Source: Rhizophagus irregularis (Eukaryota; Glomeromycota; Glomeromycetes; Glomerales; Glomeraceae). Taken from it: a DNA stretch of 64,000 bases. The stretch spans positions 248,001 through 312,000 of the forward strand of contig NC_089459.1 in NCBI RefSeq assembly GCF_026210795.1, given 5' to 3'. This document shows positions 23,161 through 33,750 of the stretch, piece by piece (within the stretch, counting starts at the first letter, position 1; the number at the start of each line of letters is the position of its first letter). Position numbers and translations under genes: made by a program. The notes under the pieces are model-generated. The model worked only from the letters and a program-made list of their open reading frames with translations. It was not told the origin of the DNA and searched no databases.

Positions 23161-23440
23161 AATAAATGTAAATAATCAATAAAACCAATAAAATCTTTAA
23201 TTTCATTTTAAATTTGCTATTAAATCTTAAAAATTATAAATAACATATATAAATGGTATATACCCCTAAATATATATAACATGATATTACCATCCCTATT
23301 GGTGACCTAGTTAATTCAAGTATAAGATCAAAAATTGATTGAAAAATTCTTTGATATGCAATAGTTGTTGCGCTACCCATAATTATAGATGTAAAATCCG
23401 TCTCAGAAAAGTCCTCTTGCAAAATATAATTTTTTCACAT

Positions 23441-23669
23441 GATCTGTGTTGTTGAGTGATACGGATATTCGAAAATATTGTTTATAAAATGAAAAAAGAA
23501 TATAGGATGTGACGTAGTTTGCAAATATTTGAAATAAATTAGCTGTAGATTTTTGAAGCAAAGAGATGTACTATGTATGCATCTATAAATTAGTAATAAA
23601 GTTTCACGATTTCTAAATTTTAATCTTGTGTGATGTGTCATATTAACAATGTATTCTTGATAATGTTTT
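23441..23669. other. intergenic, transposon debris
   Basis: No gene was seen. The minus frame at 23435-23701 runs through repeat sequence. Confidence 0.35.
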
Positions 23670-23960
23670 TCTTGAAACAATAAGAGGCTGATGACCACCA
23701 AGAAATAACTAGGATACCCTCTGACTCATAACTTCACCGCCAAGGACTGGATAAACTTCAGCATAGTTGTACCTCTTTATTTTCCATATAGTGTCATGTG
23801 TCATAAAATTACTCCGAAAATTTCTTTAGGTCGTGGTAGAATAATTTTGTTCAAAATCTGTGCCAGATTATCTTGTCAATAAAAGCTGAGCATGGTAATC
23901 AAAAGCGGAAGAATTGAAGGAATAAATAAATAGAAACGAAGATCAATAAAAACGCGTAAA
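23670..23960 (+). repeat. dispersed repeat, copy 2 (partner at 1310-1640)
   Basis: Same ordered blocks as copy 1: aagaggctgatgaccaccaa, gaaataactaggatacc, cttcaccgccaaggactgg, cagcatagttgtacctcttt, atagtgtcatgtgtcat and aaaatctgtgcc. It continues to a gaagatcaata block. Indels separate the copies. Confidence 0.6.
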
Positions 23961-24607
23961 AAACGCGTTTTACGGTATATACAGTACACAATATGAATAC
24001 CATCTAGCAATATTTATTAGAATTGGAAATGATTGTGTCCAAGTCACATAATCAAAATTATACATTAAGTTGGTCCCATAAAATACGGTCAATCGTACGA
24101 CCGAAAAATTGCGTAACAGTAATTCATCTTTTTTAACAATTAATCATATTAATCACATCAATTTTTCAAAGCCACTGATCAAGAGTCTATTTTATTACTA
24201 ATCATGATGAATTCGGAAAGGTTTTTAAAAAATTAAAATAATAACCTGAATGACTTCAAATGATAAATTACTTCAAATGATATAAATGATACATAATTTT
24301 TTAAGTATAAATCCAACTCATATTTCTTTATTAATACGAATTTTGCTCATTTTGCTCATTTTTATAATTTTGTCTTAAACATTTTATTCTCATTTTCTTT
24401 TAATAATCTCATATATCATATTTCTTTTATTTGTTAATTCTTTTAATATTACAAATTCTTTTAATTTCTTTTTAATATTACGTTTGAATTTCTTTCTTCA
24501 ATACTATTAATTATTGTCAGATTTATTGGATTTATTCTCTCAACCTTGTGAAATTTTATATAGATCATTAAAAGTTAAACATCATTAGATTTTCAATTAT
24601 TGGAAGG
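23961..24607. other. upstream region of the Fic gene
   Basis: AT-rich, containing a small palindrome acgcgtaaaaaacgcgt (23952-23968) and a tatata-like box near 24555. No other feature recognised. Confidence 0.4.
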
Positions 24608-25621
24608 ATGATTATATTTACATGTATTATTACTGTTCTTTCAATCTTCGTATGGGCCAGAAGACGGCAAGTAAGGATGGAGAGACAAAAAAACGTTGCC
24701 AGATCTGGTGAAATACTTATGGAATTACTTGCTGATGATGAAGATTGTAAAGAATGGGTTGACAATAGAATCAAACAATTATACTCAAGCATATCTGATG
24801 AAGATATTCGTAGTGGAAATATATTTTTAAGAGAATCTAAAGCTTTTGATGTAACCTTCAAATCATCACAAGAGCTAAGAGAGAGAGTAGATATTATGAA
24901 AAATAAGATAGACAAAAACTGTCCTCTTAGCAAAGATATAGTAAATAATGTTAGCAATAAGCTTGGAATATATTTGAATTATTCTTCAAATGCTATTGAA
25001 GGATCAGCTCTTAGTTTACAGGAAACCGAACTTGTTCTTTTATCAAATGAACCTATAAAAGCTATACCAGGAAATATAATAGATGCTATTGGTCATCAAC
25101 ATGCATATCAGGAACTTCTAAAAATTGTAACCAAACCTCGTGATAATTTCATTATAGAAGATATTCTTAATATGCATAAGTACGTTATGCTGAACAGACC
25201 TGATATAGGAGGAAAATTTCGTGAAGGTTTTGTGAGAATCAAGAGAAGAAAAGTACTAACAGCTCATCCTCTTGAAATACCTACCTTAATGGATCAACTA
25301 ATAAAATGGGTACAGTCTACTAATGATCACCCCTTAGATATGATTGTAAATTTTCATGCAAGATTTGTTCGAATTCATCCATTTGAAGATGGTAATGGAA
25401 GGATGGTAAGACTTTTGTGTTGTCTTTTTTCCATGCAATCTGGATATAGTGTACTTAGTTTTGATGTCAAAAGAAAGAATGAGTACTTTGAATCCATAAA
25501 GAATTGGGAAGATAATAATAATTTAAATTCATTTGGTGAATTTGTATTTAAGGAAGTTGAAAGAACACTATCTATCTATGAAAAGTCTATTCTGTTTAGA
25601 AGTGCATATATGGTTGAATAG
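24608..25621 (+). CDS. membrane-anchored Fic-domain protein (probable AMP transferase)
   Basis: A single-exon gene for 337 residues. Residues 2-16 are hydrophobic and followed by ARRRQVRMERQK, so the protein is probably membrane anchored. The Fic core is complete: HPFEDGNGRMVR at residues 257-268 (His257 catalytic, Asp261 metal-binding, GNGR phosphate-binding). SNAIEG at 127-132 fits the inhibitory (S/T)xxxE(G/N) helix that precedes the core in self-inhibited Fic proteins such as animal FICD. Known Fic enzymes with this motif attach AMP to Ser/Thr/Tyr of targets; the target here is unknown. Unlike FICD, no TPR repeats were recognised between anchor and core. By the positive-inside rule the catalytic part would face the cytosol, unlike lumenal FICD; that is inference. 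The gene is intact, while its 3' flank has no further gene. Confidence 0.93.
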   Translation: MIIFTCIITVLSIFVWARRRQVRMERQKNVARSGEILMELLADDEDCKEWVDNRIKQLYSSISDEDIRSGNIFLRESKAFDVTFKSSQELRERVDIMKNKIDKNCPLSKDIVNNVSNKLGIYLNYSSNAIEGSALSLQETELVLLSNEPIKAIPGNIIDAIGHQHAYQELLKIVTKPRDNFIIEDILNMHKYVMLNRPDIGGKFREGFVRIKRRKVLTAHPLEIPTLMDQLIKWVQSTNDHPLDMIVNFHARFVRIHPFEDGNGRMVRLLCCLFSMQSGYSVLSFDVKRKNEYFESIKNWEDNNNLNSFGEFVFKEVERTLSIYEKSILFRSAYMVE

Positions 25622-26485
25622 GTTTATTAAAGAGATAAAACATATTGGAGAACCTATTAAAATCATTATTGTCAATGAGAAAAAAAATGTTTTTAAGAGT
25701 TTTAGAATTAGTGCAAAAAAAATCAGTTAAAGAATAAATTAATATTGCAAGTATTACAATTTATTATTATAAAAATATATTAAAGACCTAAAAAATAAAA
25801 TTTACTAAGGTTCATAATAGATAATAAAAAAATTATGTTATATTAGGATTGTCTGTGATTATAATTATTAGTAAATAAATTTAAATTAGTATAAATTAAT
25901 GAAGCAGCTGTTGTGACTGCTACATAACTGATTAAATATAATTGAGTACAGTTACTACTGGATATAATAAACTCTTTGTTTTGAAAGGTTTAGTTTAATA
26001 TAATATATTGAACTTAGTTTTTCAGCTTAGTAATTCAGGCCAAATATGTAATGTTGGCCAGAATTAAATTACTATTTAGTCACATAACTGTTTATTATTC
26101 AAAATATATAGACTGTTAAGGTAGGTTTGATATACAGTTGGTATATAACATTTCATTGAAAAATCTGTTATAACTAGTATAATTAATTATAAAAAATTGG
26201 TTTTAAAAATCTTAATTTTTAGTATAACAAATTTTTAGTATATACAAGTTTGGTATAATCAGTGAAAACTATTTATTATAAAATGGAGTTAAAATTTAAA
26301 AATGAGATTTGGTGAGATTTCAAAAAATTAAAACCTTATAAAATATTTTTAGAAAATTAATTATATGTCAGAATACAAATAACAAATTAGAAAAATGAAC
26401 ATTTATTGGAATTTTTTTCAGAAATTTTTTTATAGAAAAATAATACACTAAAAAATAAATATAATTATATATCAGTAATTAGAAT
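25622..26485. other. AT-rich intergenic sequence
   Basis: No gene. It contains one copy of the paired motif aattcaggcc...ggccagaatt (26030-26066) that recurs over the next kilobases. Confidence 0.4.
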
Positions 26486-26642
26486 GCTGTCAAATATTAC
26501 CTAATATTTTAGGGGGAGAGGAGGTAAATAAAGATCTTAGGTTACATATAATATTATATAAGGAATTATATATAACATATTTTACCTAGGAAAGGGGGAG
26601 TAAGCTCTTATATTAAAGTGATATTAAGTAATATCTGACAGT
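26486..26642. mobile_element. short MITE, ACTGTCARATATTAC ends
   Basis: The left end GCTGTCAAATATTACCTAAT and the right end (inward) ACTGTCAGATATTACTTAAT are inverted over 22 bases with three mismatches. Two G-rich blocks (agggggagagg, aaagggggag) and an AT palindrome lie inside. No target duplication was recognised. Confidence 0.65.
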
Positions 26643-27777
26643 GTCCTTATTTAAAACTATAATTTTGAGATTAATAAATAAAATATATACTAAAATTAAT
26701 TATTCAAATTGTACTTTATAAATAAAAAGAAAAAATTTTACAAAAGAATTTAAATATTGTGATTGATTTTTACTTTAAGATTATTATAATGCATTTATTT
26801 TTGAATTAAATTATAATATTAATAATGTAAAATCTATGTAATTTATTTTATTATATATTAATTTATAAAATAAAATAGTTACAAATAATTTAGAATTAAT
26901 TGCTAGCTTAGAACATAATACTAATGCTTTAAATATTTAATTTTTTATACTATACAATAATTATAATAATTAAAATCAACTATCTTTAATTACTAATAGT
27001 AAATATAAAATATAAATAAGAAAATTTGGTGTAATGCAGTCTATAAAAATGCATAAAATGAATAAAATCTACAGGTTTATATAATTTCATATCAGTTATT
27101 ATACAAATTTTATTTTTATGCAATAGTATATTAATGGATTAATTTATAAAAATAAATATAATAAATATTATTAAGCCCAAATACAATATTATATAATTCT
27201 TTGTATAATCAAGTAATTCTGTAAAATTTAATTATATTATAAGAATTATTTAGTTTATAGTATTGTATAATTTATAATATAAAAGAAAAAAATTTTAAAT
27301 CTTTATTTTATTAATATATTATCTTCTTTAAACAAAATTATATCTTATTTATAAATTATAATGCAATATTTCTTGAATTATTTAAACTTTTTAAAGTTAC
27401 AGATATATTTTAATTATATTTTCTTCTTTAATTTTATTTTTTGCATTCCAATATTAAATATAACTATCAATTTAATTTATTTTACATATTTTACCAAACT
27501 TTTCTTTCACTATATACTTATTTAATATTTATAAATTTATTATGATATTTACTTTAATACAATATATATTTTCTATATTATAAACTAATAACTGAATATC
27601 TTAAATAAATTTATCAATATCTTTATTACTACTAATCTAATTTTTGAAATCGCATTAATAATTTATTGCATTGTAAACATAATTACATTTTTTATATATA
27701 TCATTAAAGATTATTATAATTTTTGTTTGCAAATTTTGAGTTATTTCTATAAAATTTATGTCCAATTTTAATCTATA
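26643..27777. other. very AT-rich gene-free sequence
   Basis: Nothing recognised; almost all text is A/T with no G/C-containing conserved block. Confidence 0.4.
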
Positions 27778-28232
27778 AATATAATAGGGTATTGCTAAAT
27801 ATCACTAGTGGTGATCGTCACCATACCACTTAATTCTGGCCAAAAATTATAATTTTGGCCAGAGTTAAAAAACACATCGTAAATTTTTTTTCAAAAATTT
27901 CAATTTAAATAATAAATGTGTAAAATAAACCTGAATAGATGCTAATCACACTAAAATTTTGAAAATTTGACTAAAAAAAATCTTTTTTAAAACAAAAAAT
28001 TATATTTTGCTTATAAAATTAAACTTTCCTATTTTTCTCAAAAACTATCTAAACAACAGCCTTTATAATTTAAGGCAAACTTTTTCTACCTATAAATTTA
28101 TATATAGTAATAATATTTATATTATAATTAGTATAATATTACAATCAAAAATTTTTGAAAATTCAAAAAATATTTTACATATGCGATGATGACGATCACC
28201 ACTGGTGATATTTAGCAATACCCAATATAATA
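27778..28232. mobile_element. MULE-type MITE with 9-bp target duplication
   Basis: The element is 27787-28223 (437 bp). A perfect 9-base direct repeat AATATAATA flanks it (27778-27786, 28224-28232). The terminal inverted repeats are about 35 bases, starting GGGTATTGCTAAATATCAC on both ends and continuing through GTGGTGATCGTC. A 9-bp duplication with long terminal repeats is typical of Mutator-like elements. The 60-residue frame inside (28007-28189) is not a transposase. Confidence 0.8.
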
Positions 28233-28854
28233 TATTAAAATAAATAAAATTATTAAATTTTAAAGTAAACATGAAATATAGTAGAAAGCTTTAAATATTA
28301 CTGAATATAAAATTTATTATAATTAAATCCTATAAAAAATCATATTTTTAATAAGGTTTTATACAAATTTTTCTTAAAAATAATATATCTAATTTATATA
28401 AAGATACAGAAAAATGCATAATTTCAAATTATAAAAATGCATTATTTGTATAATTTAATAGGATCCCAAAAAATACATAAATAGATAAGATTTGGCTGAA
28501 AAAATTTTACTATAAATTCTAAGCATTTTTTTAGAGCCAAAACTATAATAATACTAGCCAGTTTTTAAATTAAAAAATTAAATTTCTAGCTGGTATTATC
28601 TAAAAAGGAAAGATTTACACAATTTTTTTGACAAATTTTAAGCAACTTGAAATCTTATTTATTTATATATTTTCTAGGGTCCTAATTTAATATTGATTTG
28701 ATTATAGAATTTATATAAAATTTATATGATTTGGTCAATAAATTTACTGCTTAAATTACAATTATTAATACTAGTTGTATTTATATAAATTTAATTTTAA
28801 ATATTAATATTTTGTTAAATTATTAAATCAAATATAAAAATAAACATACTGAAG
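28233..28854. other. AT-rich gene-free sequence
   Basis: Nothing recognised apart from a short inverted pair (actagccag / ctagctggta) near 28550-28600. Confidence 0.35.
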
Positions 28855-29060
28855 CTACACACGTCAAATGACCAAAAACAGGCAAAAAAAATGGCTAGAA
28901 TTGCATAAACTATTCGCAAATTTATATAAACTATTTACAAATAGTATAGGTTAATTTGCAAATAGCCAAAAACAGCCAAGAATAGCCAAGAATAACCAAG
29001 AATAGCCACTGCTTTTTGCACCTTTTTTTTTGCCAATTTTTAGCATTTCGATCTGTGCTA
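28855..29060. mobile_element. CAC...GTG element, copy 1
   Basis: The element is 28858-29057 (200 bp), flanked by CTA on both sides. It begins CACACGTCAAATGACC, ends AGCATTTCGATCTGTG, and contains repeated aatagccaag units (28970-29010). The same element in inverted orientation is at 31089-31295. Ends and size suggest a CACTA-like or other short DNA element; the target duplications of the two copies differ in length, so the superfamily is open. Confidence 0.65.
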
Positions 29061-29984
29061 TATGATAATAATGATCCTATATAATCTGATAGCTACTATG
29101 GGAGGATATAGGTAAATTTTATATTGGTGATGGTAGGGCACAGGAGCAATCTATAGGATGGGGAACTGGTTCAGAGTTTTAATAGATTAGTTATACACTT
29201 GCAGAACCATTTCCCATAACTTTTTATATAACTAATAAACTCATCGAATTGCACTACCTTGAAAAAAAAAAAAAAATATAAAAATAAAACAAATATCTAG
29301 TATTATATAATTATAATTACTAATAATATAAATTAACTTTTATCATTTAAAATAATAATAAATAAGTTATAATACCATATTTTTCCAATATTAAGCACCC
29401 TTCAAAATTAAGCATTCCATTTACTTTATATGATTATCAAGCATAAACTGAAAATTGTTATACAAAATTCCAAAAAAGGAAATTTTTATATAGATCACTG
29501 GAAAGTATGATAAACATGTGATCCGTGTTTTGCACACTAGTGTACAAATAGAAATAGTCTAATATAATATTATTTTTTAATAATATAATAAATTAATAAG
29601 TAGTTAAAAAAGTGCTCAAATTTTCATTTTTACTGAGAATCAAAATTGCCTTTTTTTGGGTTGTGTAACATTACTACAGGTTCCAAAAATGGAAATTCAG
29701 GTAAATTTTGGCTGGAATTATAAATTTGGCCGAAATTACAGGGCGCGACATATAATATGTGACAAATAAGGTTTTTCTTACTGAAAAAATTCAAGTCCCT
29801 AGAATAAATAGTAAAAATGGAAAACCAGAAGGGTGTGACATGGGTGACAAATTAAAGTCACGTGACCCATGTTTCACACACTAGTGTATTTTAAGAAATT
29901 TTCATTATATTATTATTGAAAAAAATATATTTATAAATAAAAGAATTTAACCACTAAAACTTTTTTTTTTGCAAAATTTTTTTA
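29061..29984. other. AT-rich gene-free sequence with a duplicated CACACTAGTGTA block
   Basis: No gene. Two direct copies of a block, cat/cacgtga(t/c)cc(g/c)tgtttt/c(g/a)cacactagtgta, lie at about 29514-29546 and 29859-29890, about 345 bases apart. They suggest a duplicated element end. Confidence 0.45.
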
Positions 29985-30385
29985 AAATATGATAAGTATT
30001 TCAAAATTAATACAATTACAAAAAAATAAAATCTTATAAAAATTAATATTCAAGTAGTTTCAACTTATCTGAACAACTTTTAATTAATAAATAAAATTGA
30101 TTTCATTTGGCTAAGTGAAAATATTATACTTTAAATTAAAGAATAGTAAAGAGAATTAATATTATCAAAAAAAATGCAATTTTTTTTAAATATTATATCT
30201 ACAATCATAAAAATTAATATTCACATAATTTCAATCTGTCTGAATAATATTCAATTAATAAAGAAAGTTGATTTTATTTGACCAAAGTGGAAATTTAAAT
30301 TAAAAAAACAAAAAAGAAATTAATATCATTAAGAAAATGTAATTTTTTTAAATATTAATACATCTATATTCATAAAAATTAATAT

Positions 30386-31452
30386 TTAATTCGCAATTTG
30401 TAAGAAATGGAAAGAAATTATTAATGGTCAGTGGGGTAAACTTTAAAAATGTTATATCTTTTCACTTACCCATTTAAATTATGCAGTTTTTTTACATTAT
30501 TGGATAAGTTGAGTTAAGAGCTTTTAAACAAGCCTAAAATCGCATAAATCAGATCACTAGAAGCCAAGATATTGCATTTTAAAGATTTCATCCTGAAATT
30601 TTTATTGCATTTTCATAGTATTTTATGATAATTCTGAGCCAGAATTTGAATTTTGACGTATTTTGACTAATGTTTTGAATTTTAAAAAGTTTTAACCAAA
30701 TCCTTGCATTATTGACCATATTCAAATTTAAATCATTGAATTATTCCTAAAATTGCAAATTCTAAATGAGAGCTGAAATTGCAATTCATAGCAAATTCAT
30801 AGTAAAAATGTGGCGATCATTTTATATATAAAATTCAAATTTTATGATCTCAACTTTCATTTAAAATTTGCAATTTTAGGAATAATTTAATGATTTTAAA
30901 TTTGAATATGGTCAATAATGCAAGGATTTGGTTAAAACTTTTTAAAATTCGAAATGTTAGTTAAAATAGGTTAAAATTCAAATTCTGGCTTAGGATTACC
31001 ATAAAATACTATGAAAATGCAATAAAATTTCAGAATAAAATCTTTGAAATGTAATATTTTGGCTTTTAGTGATTGGATTTATGTGATTCACAGGTTAAAA
31101 TGCTAAAAATCGGCAAAAAAATGGCGCGAAAAGCAGTGGCTATTCTTGGCTATTCTTGGCTATTCTTGGCTATTCTTAGCTATTTTTGGCTATTTGCGAA
31201 TTAACCTATACTATTTGTAAATAGTTTATATAAATTTGTGAATAGTTTATGCAATTCTAGCCATTTTTTTTGCCTGTTTTTGGTCATTCGACGTGTGATT
31301 TTAGGCTTGTTTAAAAGCTCTTAACTCAACATATCCAATGATATAAAAAAACTGCATAATTTGGATGGATAAGTGGAAAGATATAACATTTTTAAAGTTT
31401 GCCCGCTGACTATTAATAAATTTCTTTCCATTTCTCATGAATTGCGAATTAA
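30386..31452. mobile_element. TTAA-flanked palindromic element inside the satellite
   Basis: The element is 30390-31448. It starts TTCGCAATTTGTAAGAAATGG and ends with the inverse of TTCGCAATTCATGAGAAATGG, with TTAA directly outside both ends; other satellite units have a single uninterrupted tatttaagtagttt at this point. Almost the whole element is one large inverted repeat (arms about 400 bases, centre near 30790-30840), and one arm is broken by the element at 31089-31295. The TTAA target is that of piggyBac-like elements, but the ends do not begin with CCC, so the family is uncertain. Confidence 0.75.
31084..31300. mobile_element. CAC...GTG element, copy 2, nested in the palindrome
   Basis: The element is 31089-31295, an inverted relative of 28858-29057. 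It is flanked by TGATT (31084-31088 and 31296-31300); the match extends to TGTGATT if two end bases are moved. The other palindrome arm (about 30540-30560) shows the uninterrupted site ctaaaatcgcataaatc, so this insertion postdates the palindrome. It contains four ggctattctt units. Confidence 0.75.
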
Positions 31453-32115
31453 GTAGTTTCAATCCTGCTGAATAACTTTCAATTAATAAAAAAAGTTAAT
31501 TATATTTGACCAAAGTGAGATATTATGCTTTAAAATAAAAAACAAAGAAGAGAATTAATATTATTAAGAAAAATTGCAATTTTTTCTAAATACTACACTT
31601 ACACAGTTACACTTATGAAAATTAATATTTAAATAGTCTTATTTTTATAAAAAGTTGATTTCATTTGGCTAAAGTGATGAAATTATAATTTGAAGTTAAA
31701 AAACAAATATGTAAAAGTAAGAACCTAGTATCATGTGATTATAATTAATCAATAATATAAATTATATAAATTTAATTTTATTATTTAAAATAATAATATG
31801 ATATAAGTATTCCAAAGTTAATACAGTTATATGCAAAAAAATGAAATCTTATAAAATTAATATTTAAGTAGTTTTAACCCATCTGTACAACTTTCAATTA
31901 ATAAATAAAATTGATTTTATCCAAAGTGAAAATATTATACTCTAAATTAAAAAACAAATTTTTTCTAAGTACTATACCTACAATAATCATATTCAAGTAG
32001 TTTTAATTTATCTAAACAACATTTAATTAATAAAAAAGTTAATTTTATTTGACCAAAGTGGAGATATTACACTTTAAATTAAAAAACAAAAAAGAGTTAA
32101 TATTATTAAGAAAAA

Positions 32116-32440
32116 TGGGTTGAAATATTTTAGTTGGTAAAAGTCATATTAGTGTTTATATGATAATTTAGAAGTTACAAAAGAATAACAGAATGTTGAA
32201 TTTCAAATTGAATGTATTATTTATAGTAAAAAAAAACTAACAAAAATACCTTAGTTAATAGAGAAAAAAAAAATAATAACAATTATTAATGATAGAGAAA
32301 CCACTTATTGATGGATTTTTTCTGTGAAATCACACACAACCTTTTATTGTAATTTTCTTACTAATGATTTAGGTTTGTGTATTAATTATTTTCATTTTAT
32401 ATTGCTTTAACATTGCAAATTAATTAATTAATATTATATA
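32116..32440. other. AT-rich gene-free sequence
   Basis: Nothing recognised. Confidence 0.35.
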
Positions 32441-32475
32441 CAGTAGGCGATCAATATTATATGGACATTTAAAGA
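32439..32475 (+). repeat. Tc1/mariner-like terminal repeat, orphan end
   Basis: TA followed by CAGTAGGCGATCAATATTAT and atggacatt resembles the outer end of Tc1/mariner elements, which insert at TA. A similar end in the same orientation is at 33300. No matching opposite end or transposase was found. Confidence 0.45.
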
Positions 32476-32707
32476 TATTTGGGTATCTAGTGATTGAAAT
32501 TTCATAATTTTACATTCATTTGATTCGTTTCATTGAGAGGATTTGAATTGATAGTAATATTATCTCTACATAATTAATATTAAGTGTACAATTATGCTTT
32601 AAACATTTAAATATTTCTGTATGAATATTTTTTGATCTAATGATTGGATTTTCATGATCTTTAGCTCATTGTATTCATCTCATTGAGATGTTTCAAATGA
32701 TAGCAAA

Positions 32708-32998
32708 TTAGTGTTTGGAATCATGTAACAGTTATTCGAATAACTCAAGTATATTCGAGTATTCAAATAAGCATAGTGGTTATTTGAGTATTCATTTAGC
32801 CAGATATAGTATAGTTAAAATTCTAATTGGGCATTAAATCCTTAAATTTAACTGAGTTAAAATCATAATTCAGACTAAAAATTATGTAAATCATTACTAT
32901 AAAAGGAAATTTAACTTATTCGAATATTATTCGAATACACTTCATAAATTTAAATGAATACTCAAGTATATTCGAATATATTCAATTCCAAACACTAA
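32708..32998. mobile_element. MITE with AGTGTTTGGAAT ends
   Basis: AGTGTTTGGAAT at 32710 is inverted as ATTCCAAACACT ending at 32996. Subterminal text on both sides is rich in attcgaat and caagtatattcga in inverted arrangement. End sequence and size (about 290 bp) suggest a hAT-type MITE; no target duplication was seen. Confidence 0.65.
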
Positions 32999-33299
32999 GT
33001 CTATTTATTAATAATATCTTACAAAAAAATTCTTTTTGTGTCTATACTCTATATTCTTGTAAAAGAAAAAAAATAATGAAATAACATGTTAATGCTGGAA
33101 TAGGAAAATCCTGACTAGCACAAAATCCTAACTAGTATAAAATCTTACAAAACTATTTTCATATCAACTTGCAAAATTTTGTTATTTATTTTAGTAAAAA
33201 TGCTAATGCTATATGTTTAACTTTATATCACTTTTGTAAAATATTAGTATTTATTTGAAATATTTAATTTTATAAAATATATTGCTATAAACTTTATTA

Positions 33300-33335
33300 T
33301 ACAGAGGGCGATCAAAAGTATGTGGACACTTTTAT
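33300..33335 (+). repeat. Tc1/mariner-like terminal repeat, second orphan end
   Basis: TA then CAGAGGGCGATCAAAAGTAT and gtggacact, the same class of end as 32439-32475 and in the same orientation. The rest of the element appears to be missing. Confidence 0.5.
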
Positions 33336-33636
33336 TTTGCCAAATTATGCTGAACATTAGTATATATTAATGTAATATAAATTAAACATTATTCTGTACT
33401 TACAGTTATAATAAACAACTCTTAGTATACTTCATATTTTTCAGAATTTCTTGGGAATATGAAAATGCTTGTTGCAAAAATTCTATGATTTATATAACAA
33501 GCATAATAATAAGTTAAAAATTATAAAAAATACCATAATTTAGTCATTATTAATCCGATCAATATGTATTTGCTTATAGACTTATACTTAATGAAAAATA
33601 ATACAGTAGTAACAGTACTTATTTTATTTTATTTTA

Positions 33637-33750
33637 TTTTTTTTAATATTTATGAATATATATATAGTATACTATATATAAATTTTTTTTTTTTAATATT
33701 TATGAATATATATATAGTATACTATATATAAATTTTTTTTTTTTTTTTTT
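33637..33750. repeat. tandem duplication of a 53-base AT unit
   Basis: ttaatatttatgaatatata followed by tagtatactatatataaatt occurs twice back to back, each ending in a long poly-T run; a third partial copy (agtatactatatata) is near 33805. The rest of the stretch to 34205 holds nothing recognisable. Confidence 0.8.

Larger units (their letters stand above)
20101..23306 (+). mobile_element. degenerate hAT transposon with 8-bp target duplication
   Basis: The element spans 20109-23298. The perfect direct repeat TTGGTGAC at 20101-20108 and 23299-23306 is its target duplication. The ends are inverted: TAGGGATA(A/G)GAG on the left and TAGGGATGG read inward from the right, each followed by subterminal GGGTATATACCATT copies. 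Inside is a hAT transposase relic (20880-23160). Two further elements are nested in it at 20121-20576 and 21025-21349; without them it would be about 2.4 kb. Boundaries, target duplication and transposase all agree on the superfamily. Confidence 0.85.
19749..23440 (-). pseudogene. MULE-type transposase relic, split by a hAT insertion
   Basis: The minus strand right of the insertion (23430-23307) reads ETDFTSIIMGSATTIAYQR then IFQSIFDLILELTRSPI. Left of it (20100-19990) it reads FIKHWECIIADFNFIQAKGF then LALNKIDLTKNA, and further on (19870-19750) EKKYEKAVVDEINALITAKS and KIDLLFDLRQ. The core ...ECIIADF..iQAKGF is that of Mutator-like transposases of Glomeromycotina (recalled family pattern, not searched). 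The two halves meet exactly at the 8-bp target duplication of the hAT element. Stops and frameshifts make it non-functional. Confidence 0.6.
29985..32115. repeat. degenerate satellite array, about 170-bp unit
   Basis: Units carry the order aattaatattcaagtagttt, aacttatctgaacaac, tttcaattaataaa, gttgattttatttgaccaaa, and a ctttaaattaaaaaacaaa-type block. The anchor aattaatatt occurs at 30041, 30212, 30378, 31620 and 31856, with a weaker copy near 31990. Allowing for the insertion at 30390-31448, the spacing is about 135-235 bp. Units are well diverged, so the array is old. Confidence 0.7.

Noticed and set aside
24568-24957. 129-residue minus-strand frame
   Set aside because: Antisense shadow of the Fic gene.
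28900-31250. Possible CRISPR-like array from aatagccaag / ggctattctt units
   Set aside because: Only four or five 10-base direct units without spacers, inside a eukaryotic DNA element.
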